From Blasia pusilla (lineage: Eukaryota > Marchantiophyta > Marchantiopsida > Blasiales), in contig CM114273.1 in assembly GCA_050084515.1 (NCBI GenBank), forward strand, positions 32,550,001-32,614,000: a DNA stretch of 64,000 nt, in the 5' to 3' direction. A program made the translations under genes and the position numbers. Positions 63,111 to 64,000 of this stretch are shown one piece after another. Numbering within the stretch: the stretch's first letter is position 1; every line of letters starts with the position of its first letter. The notes beneath the pieces were generated by a model. The model saw only the letters and a list, made by a program, of their open reading frames with translations, ran no database searches and was not told the DNA's origin.

Positions 63111-63600
63111 AAGATGGATCACGAGTGGCACTGGGTGGATGAGCAAGAGTGAGCATTTCAGTTGCTCAAGGACAGATTGACATCCGCACCCATCTTGAGG
63201 AGACCGATCAGGGGGCGTCCTTTCCAGTTGCACAGAGATTGGAGCATGTTGGGGCTTGGAGCGGTGCTCACCCAGCATGATGATGAGGGTAGAGAGTTTG
63301 TGGTGGCTTAGGCTAGCCGCTCGAACAACGTTGTAGAGGCAGAGTATATATAGCTCGTATGAGGGTGAGTGCTTGGCTGCAGTGTGGGCTGTCGCGCATT
63401 TCAGGTGTTACTTATTCGGAAATTCCTTTACCATCATCACTGATCATCAACCACTGAAGCCGTTGATGGAGTCCGACAAGCTTACATGGAAGCTTACGAG
63501 ATAGGCTCTGTTGTTGCAGGAGTATGATTTTTAGGTGGTACATACACCTAGGACGCTCAACCAAGATGCAGATGGGTTGAGTCGTAACCCATGCCCGAGT
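63111..63600 (+). pseudogene. Element C gypsy RNase H (disrupted)
   Basis: After the connection, segments RRPIRGRPFQLHRDWSMLGL, then ECLAAVWAVAHFRCYL, FTIITDHQPLKPLM and LNQDADGLSRNPC are the expected gypsy RNase H blocks. At least five stops are present. In element A this domain is absent and replaced by copia RNase H. Confidence 0.75.
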
Positions 63601-64000
63601 CAGCTAGATGCGACTAGAGCTCGATGGCATGGAGAGAGTGATGAGGAGTCAGTGCCAAGATGGCATGCATAAGCCTATTTAGGCATGTTGGCTATGGAGA
63701 GCCATAGTATGGAGACTTCAATGGCGAGGTCTAGTGGAGAGTCCTTGGATCTTGAGGCCAGTGAGGAGACGACAAGTGGCCGAGATATTCATGATGATGG
63801 AGTAGTCTTGGAGTACCTTTGTACTGGCAGCATTGCGAGCAAGTGCTAGAGAGCGGGATCGGATCCTATAGCGGGCCAGAAAATTCCGTTGGGAGAGGAC
63901 ACATGTTTTGAGGGTGTGGGAGGATGGCAGAGTACGCGTAGTGCCGCATCCTTCATAGAGAGCACGACTAATGCAGCATGCCCACGAGGAGTTGGGTCAC
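63601..64000 (+). pseudogene. Element C linker and start of integrase zinc-binding domain
   Basis: After an acidic linker, the last residues read DGRVRVVPHPS, a stop, then RARLMQHAHEELGH. The His residues match the beginning of the HHCC domain of gypsy integrases, so the catalytic core lies beyond the window. In-frame stops are present. Confidence 0.65.

Larger units (their letters stand above)
56007..64000 (+). mobile_element. Ty3/gypsy LTR retrotransposon C with C5-methyltransferase domain, right end beyond window
   Basis: Starts TGTCACGATCG at 56007. In order it contains LTR and leader, Gag, CCHC knuckle, linker, protease, C5-MTase-like domain, RT, RNase H and the first residues of the integrase zinc-binding domain, where the window stops. 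Multiple stops and small frameshifts are present throughout. Closest relative in the window is element B, in inverse orientation. Domain order up to integrase is the normal Ty3/gypsy order with the methyltransferase added between protease and RT. Confidence 0.88.

Overview
The window is repeat-rich nuclear DNA of a land plant. Spliced genes with GT-AG introns, a KNOX homeobox gene, a plant-type hexose transporter, plant LTR retrotransposons, a CACTA transposon and a TTTAGGG telomere-type motif all point that way. The species cannot be fixed from sequence alone. Gene density is low: about two well supported host genes, one plausible unknown gene and several transposon-derived remnants in 64 kb.

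Layout. 1-9.8 kb: fragments of a multi-exon, probably transposon-derived gene on the minus strand (1.4-6.5 kb), interrupted by a degenerate satellite with a perfect 44-nt palindrome (3.5-5.1 kb), then a long GA microsatellite and a hAT-like dimerisation-domain remnant (9.54-9.82 kb). 11.43-14.82 kb: a complete four-exon STP-type monosaccharide/H+ symporter on the minus strand. 14.8-23.5 kb: AT-rich DNA with dispersed repeats and a TGACT/AGTCA-dense block. 23.5-35.4 kb: nested LTR retrotransposons on the minus strand. Gypsy element B (29.48-35.36 kb) is interrupted by gypsy element A (24.59-29.48 kb), which is itself fused in frame to the 3' end of a copia element. 36.92-40.56 kb: a five-exon divergent KNOX/TALE homeobox gene. 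41.34-42.17 kb: a plausible single-exon gene of unknown function, convergent with KNOX. 44.2-44.9 kb: a solo LTR of element A type. 45.33-45.57 kb: a MITE with an 8-bp target duplication. 47.94-54.77 kb: a CACTA (En/Spm-like) transposon with terminal repeats and an AAA target duplication. 56.0-64.0 kb: gypsy element C on the plus strand, running off the window in its integrase.

The most notable system is the gypsy family A/B/C. Between protease and reverse transcriptase each copy encodes a DNA cytosine-5 methyltransferase-like domain, with motif I DLFGGIS, a PCQ-like motif IV, ENV motif VI, a TRD-like spacer and a LGQAMD motif X. The order read is Gag - CCHC knuckle - protease - C5-MTase - RT - RNase H - integrase start. 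A keeps the catalytic Cys but has a stop immediately after it. B and C share Ser in place of that Cys. All copies carry stops or frameshifts, many explained by C-to-T or G-to-A transitions, as expected of silenced, methylated elements.

Regulation is visible only in part: TATA-like boxes in the A-type LTRs and the copia LTR, and transposase-site-like subterminal arrays in the CACTA element.
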